A DNA stretch of 41,657 nt from an uncultured Oscillospiraceae bacterium (GCA_944387785.1 CALXGG010000005.1:1-41657); one strand, 5' to 3'; shown: positions 23,865 through 32,268, counted from the first letter of the stretch. The notes: generated by a model from the letters alone, not told the origin. Numbers and translations are program-made.

Positions 23865-25316
23865 ATGGCACAGCAAGAGTGGCTGGAACAAGTGTATGAT
23901 GTGATCCGTTCCTTTTACGATAAGCCCCACGACCAGAATGAGCACATCGCCCGCATCCTCAAGCTGGTACGCCAGCCCAGCATCGCCGGTACCGGCGAGG
24001 GGATCGAGGAGTGCGCCCGGAAGGTGATGGAGCTGCTGACGGAGATCGGCTGCACCGACGTGCATCTGGAGCGTTACGCCAAGAGCCCGGTGGTCATGGG
24101 CACCCTGAAGGCCGGCGTCCCCGGCGCGCCCACGATCTTTATGTATGGGATGTATGACTGCCAGCCGCCGGAGCCGCTGGAGGAATGGACGGTGCCTCCT
24201 TTTGAGGGCGTCATAAAGGAGTACGCCCAGTACGGGGAGTGTATGATCGCCCGGGGCGTCGCCAATTCCAAGGCGCCCCTGGTCTGCTTTCTGAACGCGG
24301 TGGACGCCATCAAGCAGGTGCTGGGCAGCCTTCCGGTGAACATCACCTTTGTGGTGGAGGGCGAGGAGGAGCTGGGAAGCGTGAGCATGATGGGCTGGGT
24401 GGACAAGCACCTGGACGAGCTGAAGGCTTCCGAAGGCGTGTTCCTCAACGGGACCCGCCAGGACGAGAAGGGACGCCCCTTTACCATCCTGGGCAACAAG
24501 GGCGTCCTCTACCTGGATATCGAGGTCACCGGCGGCAAGTGGGGCGGCCCCAAGGAGGTGGACCTGCACAGCCTGAACGCGGCCTGGGTATCCAGCCCGG
24601 TCTGGCGGCTGGTAAACGCCCTGGCGTCCATGCGCGACAAGGATGACAACATCCTGATCGACGGGTTTTACGACGACCTCCGGGAGCTGTCCCCCGCAGA
24701 CGAGGCCCTGACCCAGCGGATGATCGACGTTTTTGACGAGGAGATGTACCTCAAGGACCGCCTTACCGCGGATAAGTTCATGAAGGACCTCCACGGCGGC
24801 GAGGCGCTGCGGAGCCTGCTGTGGCAGCCCACCCTGAATATCGACGGGATCTGGGCGGGCTATACGGGGCCCGCCACCAAGACGGTGCTGCCCCACAAGG
24901 CTTTTGCCAAGATCGACGTACGCCTGGTGCCCCCCATGGAGGCGTCCACCACCCTGGCCAGGATCCAAAAGCACCTGGAAAAATTTGGGTTTGACGAAGT
25001 GAAGATCACGCAGCGGCAGGGAAGCCCCTGGTCCAAGGACGACCCGCAGTGCCTGGCGGCCCGAGCCTGCATCGAGGCCATGGACCACTCCGGTTACCCC
25101 GACGGGTCCCCCTGGCCCATCTTCCCCGGCACCGGCCCCGCCTACCTCTTTACCCAGCGGGCGGGGGTGGCCTATGTGTCCTACGGCCTGGGCCAGTCGG
25201 GCCGGATCCACGCCCCGGATGAGTGGATGACCATCAAGGGGATGTGCGAAAATGAGATGTCCTGCGCTGCGTTCCTATACTATCTGGATAAACTGTCGAA
25301 AGAAGAAAAGCAATAA
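23865..25316 (+). CDS. M20-family (CNDP-like) peptidase homologue with altered metal site
   Basis: This 483-residue protein aligns by eye with M20 dipeptidases of the carnosinase/DUG1 type. The family reads YGHYDVQP, RGVADNKGP, EGEEEIGS, a SD motif and H-A-P-N-E. Here they read YGMYDCQP (M96 for the first metal His), RGVANSKAP (N134 for the bridging Asp), EGEEELGS (base E168 and ligand E169 kept), FLNG (N195 for the second metal Asp) and HAPDE (H449 kept); H235 in DLHS is also kept. Three of five expected zinc ligands are changed. It may use another metal, bind substrate without cutting, or have lost activity. AAGGAGG precedes ATG 23865. It lies between the importer genes and an amidohydrolase. 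Confidence 0.88.
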   Translation: MAQQEWLEQVYDVIRSFYDKPHDQNEHIARILKLVRQPSIAGTGEGIEECARKVMELLTEIGCTDVHLERYAKSPVVMGTLKAGVPGAPTIFMYGMYDCQPPEPLEEWTVPPFEGVIKEYAQYGECMIARGVANSKAPLVCFLNAVDAIKQVLGSLPVNITFVVEGEEELGSVSMMGWVDKHLDELKASEGVFLNGTRQDEKGRPFTILGNKGVLYLDIEVTGGKWGGPKEVDLHSLNAAWVSSPVWRLVNALASMRDKDDNILIDGFYDDLRELSPADEALTQRMIDVFDEEMYLKDRLTADKFMKDLHGGEALRSLLWQPTLNIDGIWAGYTGPATKTVLPHKAFAKIDVRLVPPMEASTTLARIQKHLEKFGFDEVKITQRQGSPWSKDDPQCLAARACIEAMDHSGYPDGSPWPIFPGTGPAYLFTQRAGVAYVSYGLGQSGRIHAPDEWMTIKGMCENEMSCAAFLYYLDKLSKEEKQ

Positions 25317-25331
25317 AAGGAGGCTACCGCG

Positions 25332-26096
25332 ATGATTATTGATTCCCATACCCATATCCGAGAGGGGAAGGGGCAGGTAAAGGATTTCCTCAACGCGATG
25401 GACAAGAACCATATCGACATGGCCATCGTCCATCCCATCGTCCCCGGAAGCGACGACCTGGGCTATTCCGACAACGCCTTTGTGGGCAAGCTGGTGAAGG
25501 AATACCCGGACCGCCTGATGGGCTACGCCTGCGTGGTGCCCACCGAGGAGAGCGCCTGCGACGAGCTGCGCCGGGCGGTGGAGGAGTGGGGGCTGCTGGG
25601 CCTGAAGCTCCATCCCCCCCTGCAGAATTTCTCCCTGCTGGATCCCCGGGTGGGACCTGTGATCGAGACCTGCGCTGAGCTGGACCTGCCCATCCTGATC
25701 CATACGGGCCCCATTTACTCCCGCACCGCCCGCCTGGAGTACAGCGATTCCACCCCCATTGACGACCTCGCCATCCGCTACCCCCAGGCAAAGTTCATCA
25801 TCGCCCACGGAAACCCCTTTAGCCTGGACCCCATCATGGTGGCCAAGCATTCCAACGTGTACATGGATACCACCATCGTGTTCTCCCAGTGGCTGAGCCT
25901 GTTCCCCCAGCTGGGGCCCGCGATCTACGACTTTATGCGCCGCGATGACCGCATCATGTTCGGTACCGACGCCAATCCCCTGCGTACCAACCGGTTCGCG
26001 GAGAATCTGGAGCCGCTGCTGAAGATGGAGGTCTCCGAGGAGCGCAAGGAAAAGCTCCTGTGCGGCAATATCAAGAAACTGCTGAAGCTGGCATAA
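25332..26096 (+). CDS. Amidohydrolase-related TIM-barrel metal-dependent hydrolase
   Basis: This 254-residue protein is compact for the Amidohydrolase 2 (PF04909-type) group. Metal and active-site motifs lie in order: DSHTHI at the N-terminus (HxH at residues 6 and 8), GLKLHP, LIHTG, IIAHGN and MFGTDANP (Asp at the end of the last strand). It hydrolyses or decarboxylates a small molecule; the substrate is unknown. AAGGAGG lies before ATG 25332, and only 15 bases separate it from the M20-like gene, so the two are probably co-translated and may act on the same compound. The metal set looks intact, in contrast to its neighbour. Confidence 0.88.
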   Translation: MIIDSHTHIREGKGQVKDFLNAMDKNHIDMAIVHPIVPGSDDLGYSDNAFVGKLVKEYPDRLMGYACVVPTEESACDELRRAVEEWGLLGLKLHPPLQNFSLLDPRVGPVIETCAELDLPILIHTGPIYSRTARLEYSDSTPIDDLAIRYPQAKFIIAHGNPFSLDPIMVAKHSNVYMDTTIVFSQWLSLFPQLGPAIYDFMRRDDRIMFGTDANPLRTNRFAENLEPLLKMEVSEERKEKLLCGNIKKLLKLA

Positions 26097-26134
26097 GCAT
26101 ACTCCTTTTACTTTGGGTACAAGGTGGGGGGCCG

Positions 26135-26226
26135 GCCCGGTCAGCCCAGGCGCTCCTGAGTTGAGCGGGCCTTCCTCTCTGCCCGCTCGTATAGGGAACT
26201 TGGGACAGCGGACCTGGGCTGCGGGC
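26135..26226 (+). ncRNA. Structured RNA-like element before the S9 peptidase gene
   Basis: An outer stem (GCCCG 26135-26139 and AGCCCAGG 26143-26150 with CCTGGGCT 26213-26220 and CGGGC 26222-26226) encloses GAGCGGGC/GCCCGCTC (26163-26170 with 26181-26188). CGCTC (26151-26155) can compete for the same GAGCG. There is no T-run. It may be a regulatory leader or mRNA-processing element in the 204-base gap. It is not a T-box (no TGGNACCGCG). No known class was recognised. Confidence 0.4.
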
Positions 26227-26300
26227 TTCCGGACGGATCCGTTTCCGCCCGGGGCGCCTCCCGCCTTGTACCTCCCTATTTTTGAATGGAGGCGGCGCAT

Positions 26301-28271
26301 ATGAAAACAACCTTGGAGCTGAAGGATTTCCTGGACTATCGCTTTCCCTCCCGGCTGACGCCCTCGCCGGATCGGGGGAAAGTAGCCTTTATCGTCAGCC
26401 AGAGCGACTATGAAAACAATACCTACCGGGCGGACGTGCACGTCTTTGACCGCACGACCCGGGAGACGAAGCAGGTCACCCGGCGGGGCGATGTGAGCTC
26501 CGTGGCGTGGGTCGACGGAGAGACGCTGCTGGTGGGCGTCAGGGACCACGGCCACCCTGTGCCCCAGGGCCAGGCGCTTTCCGCTTACCACACCTTCCGC
26601 CTGGACGGGACGGACGCGGGGGAACGGTTCACCATCCCCATGCAGGTGTTCTCCCTGCAGCGGGTGGACAGCCACCGCTATGCCGTGCTGGCCAATTACC
26701 ACATGAACTGCCCGGACGGCGCCGCTCTTGCCGAGGAAGCGGAGCGGCAGGAAAGCTACCTTGTCTACGATGAGCTGCCCTTCCACTGGAACGGCCGGGG
26801 CTATATCAACAAGACCCGGCAGCGGCTGTATCTGTATGACGCGGATGACGCATCCCTTACGCCCATCAGCGACGGGGACGCGGATATCGAGTTTTACTCC
26901 GTCTGCGGGGACAAGGTGGCCTATGTGGGCAAGCACTATGGCTCCCAGAACCGCAGGACCTTCCTCAACGGCCTGGATATCTTTGACGTGGAGAAAAGGG
27001 AGAGCCGGCAGATCCTTCCCGACGACCAGCTGCGGATCCGCTATGCCGGCTACCTGGACGGGGAGCTGGTCTACTCCGCTTCTGATGGAAAGCGGTACGG
27101 CTACCCGGAGGAGAACCCGGTGTTCTTCCGCTATGACGAGGCGGCGGGCCGGGGCGAGGTGTTCGCGGAAAATGAGTACAGCGCTTCCAACAGTGTCGGT
27201 TCCGACTGCCATCTGGGGATCCACGAGCGGATGCAGGCGGCGGACGGCGGGATCTACTACCAGAGCACCCGGGGCGGCGACGCCCACCTCTTCCATGCCG
27301 CTTTCACCGGCGAACTGCGGCAGGTGACCACCGAGCCCGGCACCGTGGATGAGTTTGTGGCCTTTGAGGACGAGATCCTCATGATCGCCATGCGGGGGGA
27401 CCATATCGACGAGCTGTATTCCCTGAAGGAGGGCAAGGAAGAGAAGCTGACCTCCTTCAACGACTGGGTCGTGGATGAGCGGACCCTTTCCACGCCGGAG
27501 CGGATCAGCTTTGAAAACGACGGCGTGGCCCTGGAGGGCTATGTGATGCGGCCGGTAGGCTACGAGCCCGGGAAAAAGTATCCCGGCGTGCTGACCATCC
27601 ACGGCGGCCACAAGTGCGCCTACGGCAGCGTGTTTTACCATGAGATGCAGTGCTGGGCCAACCGGGGCTTCTTTGTCATTTACTGCAACCCCAGAGGCTC
27701 CGACGGCGGCGACAATGATTTCGCCCACATCGTGGGCCGCTTCGGCGATGTGGACTACGCCGACCTCATGCGTTTCACCGACGAATGCATCCGGCGTTAC
27801 CCGGATCTGGACGGCGACCGCCTGGGCGTGGCCGGCGGCAGCTACGGCGGCTTTATGACCAACTGGGTCATCGGCCACACCGACCGCTTCAAGTGCGCCG
27901 TCTCCCAGCGGTCCATCTCCAACTGGATCTTCCATTTCGGCGCGGCGGATACCGGCTATCAGGGGATGTTCTATGATACCAGCGGCGTCAATGAATTCTG
28001 GACGGATCTGGCGGCCTACTGGAATCAGTCTCCGCTGAAATACGCCCATAACTGCGTGACGCCCACCCTGTTTATCCATGCCGACCAGGATTACCGCTGC
28101 CCGCTGTCGGGGGCGGAGGAGATGTTCACTGTCCTCCAGTACAACGGCATCGAGTCCCGGATGTGCGTGTTCAAAGGCGAGAACCATGAGCTCAGCCGCA
28201 GCGGTAAGCCGGTCAACCGCCTTAACCGGCTCCGGGAGATCATGGCCTGGCTGGAGGGACATCTGCAATAA
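26301..28271 (+). CDS. S9-family (prolyl oligopeptidase/acylaminoacyl-peptidase type) serine peptidase
   Basis: The start is ATG 26301, with GGAGG 8 bases before it; ATG 26286 lies in the ribosome site. This 656-residue protein has an N-terminal beta-propeller-like region (about 1-390) and a C-terminal alpha/beta-hydrolase domain. The catalytic triad is visible: S514 in GGSYGG, D597 in HADQDYRCP and H629 in GENHELS. The oxyanion region HGGHKCAYG is present. Enzymes of this type remove acylated N-terminal residues or cut short peptides in the cytoplasm. It ends the peptide-use series and is followed by a strong terminator. No signal peptide is seen. Confidence 0.93.
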   Translation: MKTTLELKDFLDYRFPSRLTPSPDRGKVAFIVSQSDYENNTYRADVHVFDRTTRETKQVTRRGDVSSVAWVDGETLLVGVRDHGHPVPQGQALSAYHTFRLDGTDAGERFTIPMQVFSLQRVDSHRYAVLANYHMNCPDGAALAEEAERQESYLVYDELPFHWNGRGYINKTRQRLYLYDADDASLTPISDGDADIEFYSVCGDKVAYVGKHYGSQNRRTFLNGLDIFDVEKRESRQILPDDQLRIRYAGYLDGELVYSASDGKRYGYPEENPVFFRYDEAAGRGEVFAENEYSASNSVGSDCHLGIHERMQAADGGIYYQSTRGGDAHLFHAAFTGELRQVTTEPGTVDEFVAFEDEILMIAMRGDHIDELYSLKEGKEEKLTSFNDWVVDERTLSTPERISFENDGVALEGYVMRPVGYEPGKKYPGVLTIHGGHKCAYGSVFYHEMQCWANRGFFVIYCNPRGSDGGDNDFAHIVGRFGDVDYADLMRFTDECIRRYPDLDGDRLGVAGGSYGGFMTNWVIGHTDRFKCAVSQRSISNWIFHFGAADTGYQGMFYDTSGVNEFWTDLAAYWNQSPLKYAHNCVTPTLFIHADQDYRCPLSGAEEMFTVLQYNGIESRMCVFKGENHELSRSGKPVNRLNRLREIMAWLEGHLQ

Positions 28272-28313
28272 GCACAGGCTCCCTGGATGAAAGCCCTGCT
28301 GCTGGTTTGGTAC

Positions 28314-28351
28314 GCCCCCGCCGTTCCTTGAGGAACGGCGGGGGCTTTTTT
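28314..28351 (+). terminator. Strong intrinsic terminator of the peptide-use operon
   Basis: A 14-bp perfect stem (28314-28327 with 28332-28345), loop TTGA, followed by six Ts. Confidence 0.95.
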
Positions 28352-28441
28352 GCCGCGGATCCCGGGGCCTGAGGGGACCGTCCGCCGGGCTGCGGGAGGC
28401 CGCCCAGGGTGGGAGAACCCCCGGGGCGGAGAAGATCCCCC

Positions 28442-28470
28442 TTCCGCGGGAGACGGAAGTGTACTATAAT
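28442..28470 (+). promoter_or_regulatory. Probable promoter of the GH2 gene
   Basis: A perfect TATAAT (28465-28470) with a weak TTCCGC (28442-28447) 17 bases upstream. It lies 33 bases before the GH2 start. The stretch from the terminator to here is GC-rich and shows nothing else. Confidence 0.55.
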
Positions 28471-28502
28471 GGAGGCAAGAAACGGGAGAGGAGGCGTATG
28501 CC

Positions 28503-30251
28503 ATGGGAGGGAAACGGCTGCGGCTGTGCCAGCTGGCCACGCCCTTTGAAGCCGGCGGTGCCGACGCCTGGGAGAGGGCCTACCCCCGCCCCCAGCTGCG
28601 GCGGGCGTCCTATCAGTCCCTGTGCGGCCTGTGGCGGCTGGCGGTGCTCCGGGGGACCCGGCGGGAGGAACTGGGGGAGATCCGGGTGCCCTTCCCGCCG
28701 GAATCCCGGCTGTCCGGGATCGGCCGCCGGCTGGAGCCGGGGGAGACGTACCGCTACGAGCGGACCTTCCGCCTGGAGGAGCCCGGCGGCCGCATCCTGC
28801 TCCACTTCGGGGCGGTGGACCAGATCGCCAGGGTGTTTCTGAACGGCCGGGCGGTGGGGTCCCACACCGGCGGCTACCTGCCCTTTACCCTGGATGTGAC
28901 GGCGGCGGTGCGGGAGGGGGAGAACGCCCTTGCGGTGGAGGCGGAGGACCCCCTGGACAGGGACCTGCCCTACGGCAAACAGCGCCAACGCCGGGGCGGC
29001 ATGTGGTACACCCCCATCAGCGGCATCTGGCAGCCGGTATGGCTGGAGCGGGTGCCGGAGGACTACCTGCGCTCCCTGCGCGTGACGCCGGGCCTGGACC
29101 ATGTGACGGTGGAGACGGAGGGGGGTGGGGCGGAGAAGTGCCTGACCCTCCGCCTGCCGGAGGGGGAGCGGCAGTACCGCTATACCGGGGACACCGCCGT
29201 GATCCCGGTGGAGGACCCCATCCTCTGGACGCCGGAGCGCCCCCACTTATACCATTTCACCCTCCAGGCGGGGGAGGACGTGGTGGAGTCCTACTTCGCC
29301 CTGCGCACCGTCACCGTGGAGGCCCGGGGCGGACAGGCCTGCATCTGCCTGAACGGGGAGCCCCGGTTCCTCCACGGCGTCCTGGACCAGGGCTATTACA
29401 GCGACGGGATCTACCTGCCCGCCAGCCCCGAGGGGTACCGCTGGGACATCCTGACCATGAAGGGCCTGGGCTTTGACCTGCTGCGCAAGCACATCAAGAT
29501 CGAGCCGGAGCTGTACTATTACTACTGCGACCTGTACGGGATGCTGGTGTGGCAGGACATGGTCAACGCCGGGGCGTACCACTTCCTGCTGGACACGGCT
29601 CTGCCCACCCTGGGGATCAAGCGGGGGGTGGCGCACCGGCCCTCCCCCCGGCGCCGGGAATATTTCGAGGCAGCCGCCCGGGAGACCGCGGCACTCCTGT
29701 GGAACCACCCCTGCGTGTGCGGCTACACCATCTTCAACGAGGGCTGGGGGCAGTACGAGGGGGCGCGGCTCTACCGGGAGCTGAAGGCCCTGGACCCCGG
29801 CCGGGTCTGGGATACGGCGTCGGGCTGGTTTGCCGAGGAGGAGAGCGACGTCACCAGCGAGCACGTCTACTTCCGCAGGCTGCGCCTGCGGGCCCGGCCG
29901 GACAAGCCCCTGGTACTGTCGGAGTTCGGGGGCTATTCCTGCAAGCTCCCCGGCCACGCCTTCAACCTGGACAGGACCTACGGCTACAAGAGCTTTCCCG
30001 ACCTGCCGTCCTTCCGGGCCGGCCTGGAGCGGCTGTACCGGGAGGAGGTCATGGCCGCCATCGGCCAGGGCCTGTGCGCCGCCGTGCTCACCCAGCTGAG
30101 CGACGTGGAGGACGAGACCAACGGCCTTGTCACCTACGACCGGCAGGTGGTGAAGGTGGAGGAGGGGCCCATGTCCGCCCTGGCCGCCGACCTGCGGGCC
30201 GCCTTCGCCCGGCGGACGGGGGCGGGACGGCCTCCGGACGAACCTACATAA
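28503..30251 (+). CDS. Glycoside hydrolase family 2 protein (beta-galactosidase/glucuronidase type)
   Basis: This 582-residue GH2 protein has a jelly-roll sugar-binding domain (about 30-185, with NGRAVGSHTGGYLPFTLDVT), an immunoglobulin-like domain (about 185-275) and a TIM-barrel catalytic domain. The acid/base is E413 in FNEGWGQ and the nucleophile is E474 in SEFGG. The jelly roll ends with the typical GMWYTPISGIWQPVWLE. GGAGAGGAGG lies 8 bases before ATG 28503. The sugar specificity is unclear. There is no signal peptide, so it acts on imported sugars. It stands alone between terminators, not clearly part of the peptide locus. The length is at the short end for the family. Confidence 0.93.
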   Translation: MGGKRLRLCQLATPFEAGGADAWERAYPRPQLRRASYQSLCGLWRLAVLRGTRREELGEIRVPFPPESRLSGIGRRLEPGETYRYERTFRLEEPGGRILLHFGAVDQIARVFLNGRAVGSHTGGYLPFTLDVTAAVREGENALAVEAEDPLDRDLPYGKQRQRRGGMWYTPISGIWQPVWLERVPEDYLRSLRVTPGLDHVTVETEGGGAEKCLTLRLPEGERQYRYTGDTAVIPVEDPILWTPERPHLYHFTLQAGEDVVESYFALRTVTVEARGGQACICLNGEPRFLHGVLDQGYYSDGIYLPASPEGYRWDILTMKGLGFDLLRKHIKIEPELYYYYCDLYGMLVWQDMVNAGAYHFLLDTALPTLGIKRGVAHRPSPRRREYFEAAARETAALLWNHPCVCGYTIFNEGWGQYEGARLYRELKALDPGRVWDTASGWFAEEESDVTSEHVYFRRLRLRARPDKPLVLSEFGGYSCKLPGHAFNLDRTYGYKSFPDLPSFRAGLERLYREEVMAAIGQGLCAAVLTQLSDVEDETNGLVTYDRQVVKVEEGPMSALAADLRAAFARRTGAGRPPDEPT

Positions 30252-30261
30252 GTGCGATACA

Positions 30262-30294
30262 GGGAGGAGGGACGGCTTCGCCGTCCCTCCTCCC
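30262..30294 (+). terminator. Hairpin downstream of the GH2 gene
   Basis: A 15-bp perfect stem (30262-30276 with 30280-30294) without a T-run. A second GC-rich hairpin (30314-30338, centred on GGGGCCGCGGCCCC) follows. They separate the GH2 gene from the rpsI terminator. Confidence 0.65.
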
Positions 30295-30347
30295 CGCGTA
30301 TCCGGTAAAGGCGCCGCCGGGGCCGCGGCCCCGGGCGGCGGAAACAC

Positions 30348-30379
30348 AAAAAAATGCCGCCCGGCCGGGCGGCATTTTT
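30348..30379 (-). terminator. Terminator of rpsI (minus strand)
   Basis: ATGCCGCCC (30354-30362) pairs with GGGCGGCAT (30367-30375) around GGCC. On the minus strand it is followed by a run of seven Ts. It lies 19 bases past the rpsI stop, the right place for the ribosomal-protein transcript. Confidence 0.88.
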
Positions 30380-30397
30380 GAAAAGGCTGGGATAGGA

Positions 30398-30445
30398 TCA
30401 GCGCTTGCTGAACTGGGGAGCGCGACGGGCAGCCTTCAAGCCGTA
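30398..30445 (-). pseudogene. rpsI: 3' end of rpsI (ribosomal protein S9), 15 codons only; integration-site remnant
   Basis: Minus-strand reading gives YGLKAARRAPQFSKR and stop, the nearly invariant C-terminus of S9 (KYGLKKARRAPQFSKR in many bacteria). Just upstream of the Tyr codon the frame meets TAG and all similarity stops, so only 48 bases of the gene remain. They are still followed by an rpsI-like terminator. The rest of rpsI is not in the window. This is the usual outcome when an integrative element enters the 3' end of a gene: an intact gene at one end, a short remnant at the other. It therefore marks one attachment site. Confidence 0.88.
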
Positions 30446-30555
30446 CTAAAACGCTCTTACGTCCGTTTTTCCTGGAGATTTCGGGCTTTTGGGGCCTTCC
30501 CCCTAAAAGTTGTCCCACTATTTAATCATAAAATGGGGACATCAGATGCTCAATT

Positions 30556-31016
30556 TTACTGTCGAAATGCGGCGTTCACCACACTAACAAGTTCTTCGGG
30601 TTTATTATACTTCACCTGAGAGTAAATGTCCATCGTTGTCTTACTATTTTCGTGTCTGGCAAGATATTGGACTGTCTTTGGATTAACACCAGCATACAAC
30701 CAGCATACAGAAGATTGGTAATATAGGTATGCCGAAGTTGGTGTGACGTCACATCGAAGTCGATGGCGTATATCAGTTTGGGATTGGTCTTTTGATGGCC
30801 GTCGAGGGTAGGGGTAACTGTGTACTTAATGCTGTGGCCGTTGACATGCTTATAATAGTTGCGAGGCTTGGTAGTTCGGACAGTCACATACTTCCATAAC
30901 CGTAGAAACTGTGAAGCAGATAATGGTTGGCCTTCGCTGTCTGCTATCATATATTCAGATATGGATTTTTCTTTAACTTCCCGCAGACGCTCTACTAAAC
31001 ATTTGGGAATGGGCAC
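30556..31016 (-). pseudogene. Tyrosine-type integrase, truncated and frameshifted
   Basis: The upstream frame reads from about VPIPKCLVERLREVKEKS to HQLRHTYITNLLYAG, containing the box II H-x-x-R. After an exact 11-bp duplication the correct frame continues AGVNPKTVQYLARHEN, SKTTMDIYSQ (nucleophile Tyr) and ends KPEELVSVVNAAFRQ at TAA 30556-30558. Joined, the two pieces make about 150 residues, the C-terminal third of a typical 380-400-residue Tn916-like integrase. The N-terminal DNA-binding domains and the first catalytic Arg are missing. It lies 110 bases from the rpsI remnant, where the integrase of such an element is expected. Confidence 0.88.
30688..30709. repeat. Exact 11-bp tandem duplication that breaks the integrase frame
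   Basis: ACCAGCATACA occurs twice in direct succession (30688-30698 and 30699-30709). Removing one copy restores one open frame across the integrase C-terminal domain. Confidence 0.95.
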
Positions 31017-31086
31017 CTGTATTTTGTAAAACAGAAATATGGGATAAAAAAGAGAAGTGTAGTATTAAGCCGAACGTTTTCAAACC

Positions 31087-32268
31087 TTACTCAGCCGCAG
31101 TACGGTATCCCGCATTCCTGAGCACGATATTTTTTAATTCAAATGGATCATAGTGCGGTAACCGGGACAGCCGGATCGACTCCTCTATGGCATAGAGCAT
31201 AAAATCTAGATCGACCATCTGGTCGCCTACCTTGTGGATCGCGGCTTTAATATAAGGCTTGTCCAGTATGCTAATGTATGACGGCATATCATACTTTTTT
31301 ATATTGAGCTTATCCAGGAAATCCGGGATAATCGAGTTCCTGATAATTGCCATGTGGGCCGCTTTGTCAAAATAGGGCTGGCTCCGTTGAAGCAATTCTT
31401 CGTAGCTGTCAACACGCTGATAGGTTTTATAGAGGATTTCCCAACACGAAGAGATGTTGGTCAGGTAGCTTAAAAAGGTCTGGTTCATATGAAACGCATC
31501 ATGGATTTCTTGGAGCTCATGTGCGAAGATCTGATCCTTGTTCGTCAGCTTTCGCTGCATGGATATTGTCTCAATAAGCGCCCTATAATCGCAGGATGCT
31601 TCCTCCAGCAGTTTATCCGGCTCCGAATGCAGCAGGGTCTGAAACCCTTCCATCAGCAAACTGCTCATCTCGTCGTTCGCAAGGTCAGTAAGCCAGTCCC
31701 CTCCACAGTAGAGTTCGGCCAGCTTATTCAGCCGCTTTGAATCTTCCACTTTTGCGGTGGGGTTGAGCTTATAATAGAGATGGAAGAATTCGTGATAGAA
31801 CACCAAAAACCTGGAGTAATAGACGCCGCTTTCATAGTTGCTCCCTATAAGCTCTAATGTCCCCAAGCTAGCGGCGGCCACCGTTTTGTCCTGTGCGCTG
31901 AATTTTCTCTCCCGATTGACCTGGATACAATACGCAAGCTCGGGGATATGCAAAAGCTTTAAGGACAGATAATCATAACAGATCGCCAAAACGCGCTCCG
32001 TGAACCGATCTCCATACGCGCTGTTTTCGAGGAGGTAAGAGAGCTCCAGAAGGAAGCGTTGAAAGAACTCCCAATACTGCAAATCCCAGTAGAGTGTGTG
32101 CTTGCCATGCGCAGACACCATCTCAGGGAATACAGAGGCCGACTTGATCTGCTGGATTGTCAGCTGGCAGTCCATGGTTTGGTTTGCAACTGCCGAAAAC
32201 AGCGCCATAAGATACTGTGGGTCTTTAGAATAGGGTGTTTGACAGAGCTGTTTAGTTTGAGGTGTCAT
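31087..32268 (-). CDS. HEXXH metallopeptidase-like protein paired with a small membrane protein
   Basis: This 393-residue, mostly helical protein has no signal peptide. FYHEFFHLYY (H159-E160...H163) is a zincin zinc-binding helix, and EEASCDYRALIE (E222/E223, D227), about 60 residues on, resembles the Glu-x-x-x-Asp helix that gives the third ligand in several gluzincins. Outside these motifs I do not recognise the family. It overlaps the preceding small membrane protein gene by 17 bases, so the two are made together. There is no strong ribosome site of its own (GGGGAG 12 bases before ATG), which points to coupling. The pairing and its place in a mobile element suggest a conflict-type effector peptidase; this is inference. 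Confidence 0.7.
   Translation of the reverse strand: MTPQTKQLCQTPYSKDPQYLMALFSAVANQTMDCQLTIQQIKSASVFPEMVSAHGKHTLYWDLQYWEFFQRFLLELSYLLENSAYGDRFTERVLAICYDYLSLKLLHIPELAYCIQVNRERKFSAQDKTVAAASLGTLELIGSNYESGVYYSRFLVFYHEFFHLYYKLNPTAKVEDSKRLNKLAELYCGGDWLTDLANDEMSSLLMEGFQTLLHSEPDKLLEEASCDYRALIETISMQRKLTNKDQIFAHELQEIHDAFHMNQTFLSYLTNISSCWEILYKTYQRVDSYEELLQRSQPYFDKAAHMAIIRNSIIPDFLDKLNIKKYDMPSYISILDKPYIKAAIHKVGDQMVDLDFMLYAIEESIRLSRLPHYDPFELKNIVLRNAGYRTAAE

Noticed and set aside
26097..26300. T-box or other known riboswitch before the S9 peptidase
   Set aside because: No TGGNACCGCG antiterminator sequence, no specifier loop and no terminator tail; only an unclassified structure is visible.
30398..30445. 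tRNA gene as the integration site
   Set aside because: Integration at tRNA ends is common, so this was considered, but the sequence translates into the S9 C-terminus and no cloverleaf can be drawn. No tRNA was seen anywhere in the window.
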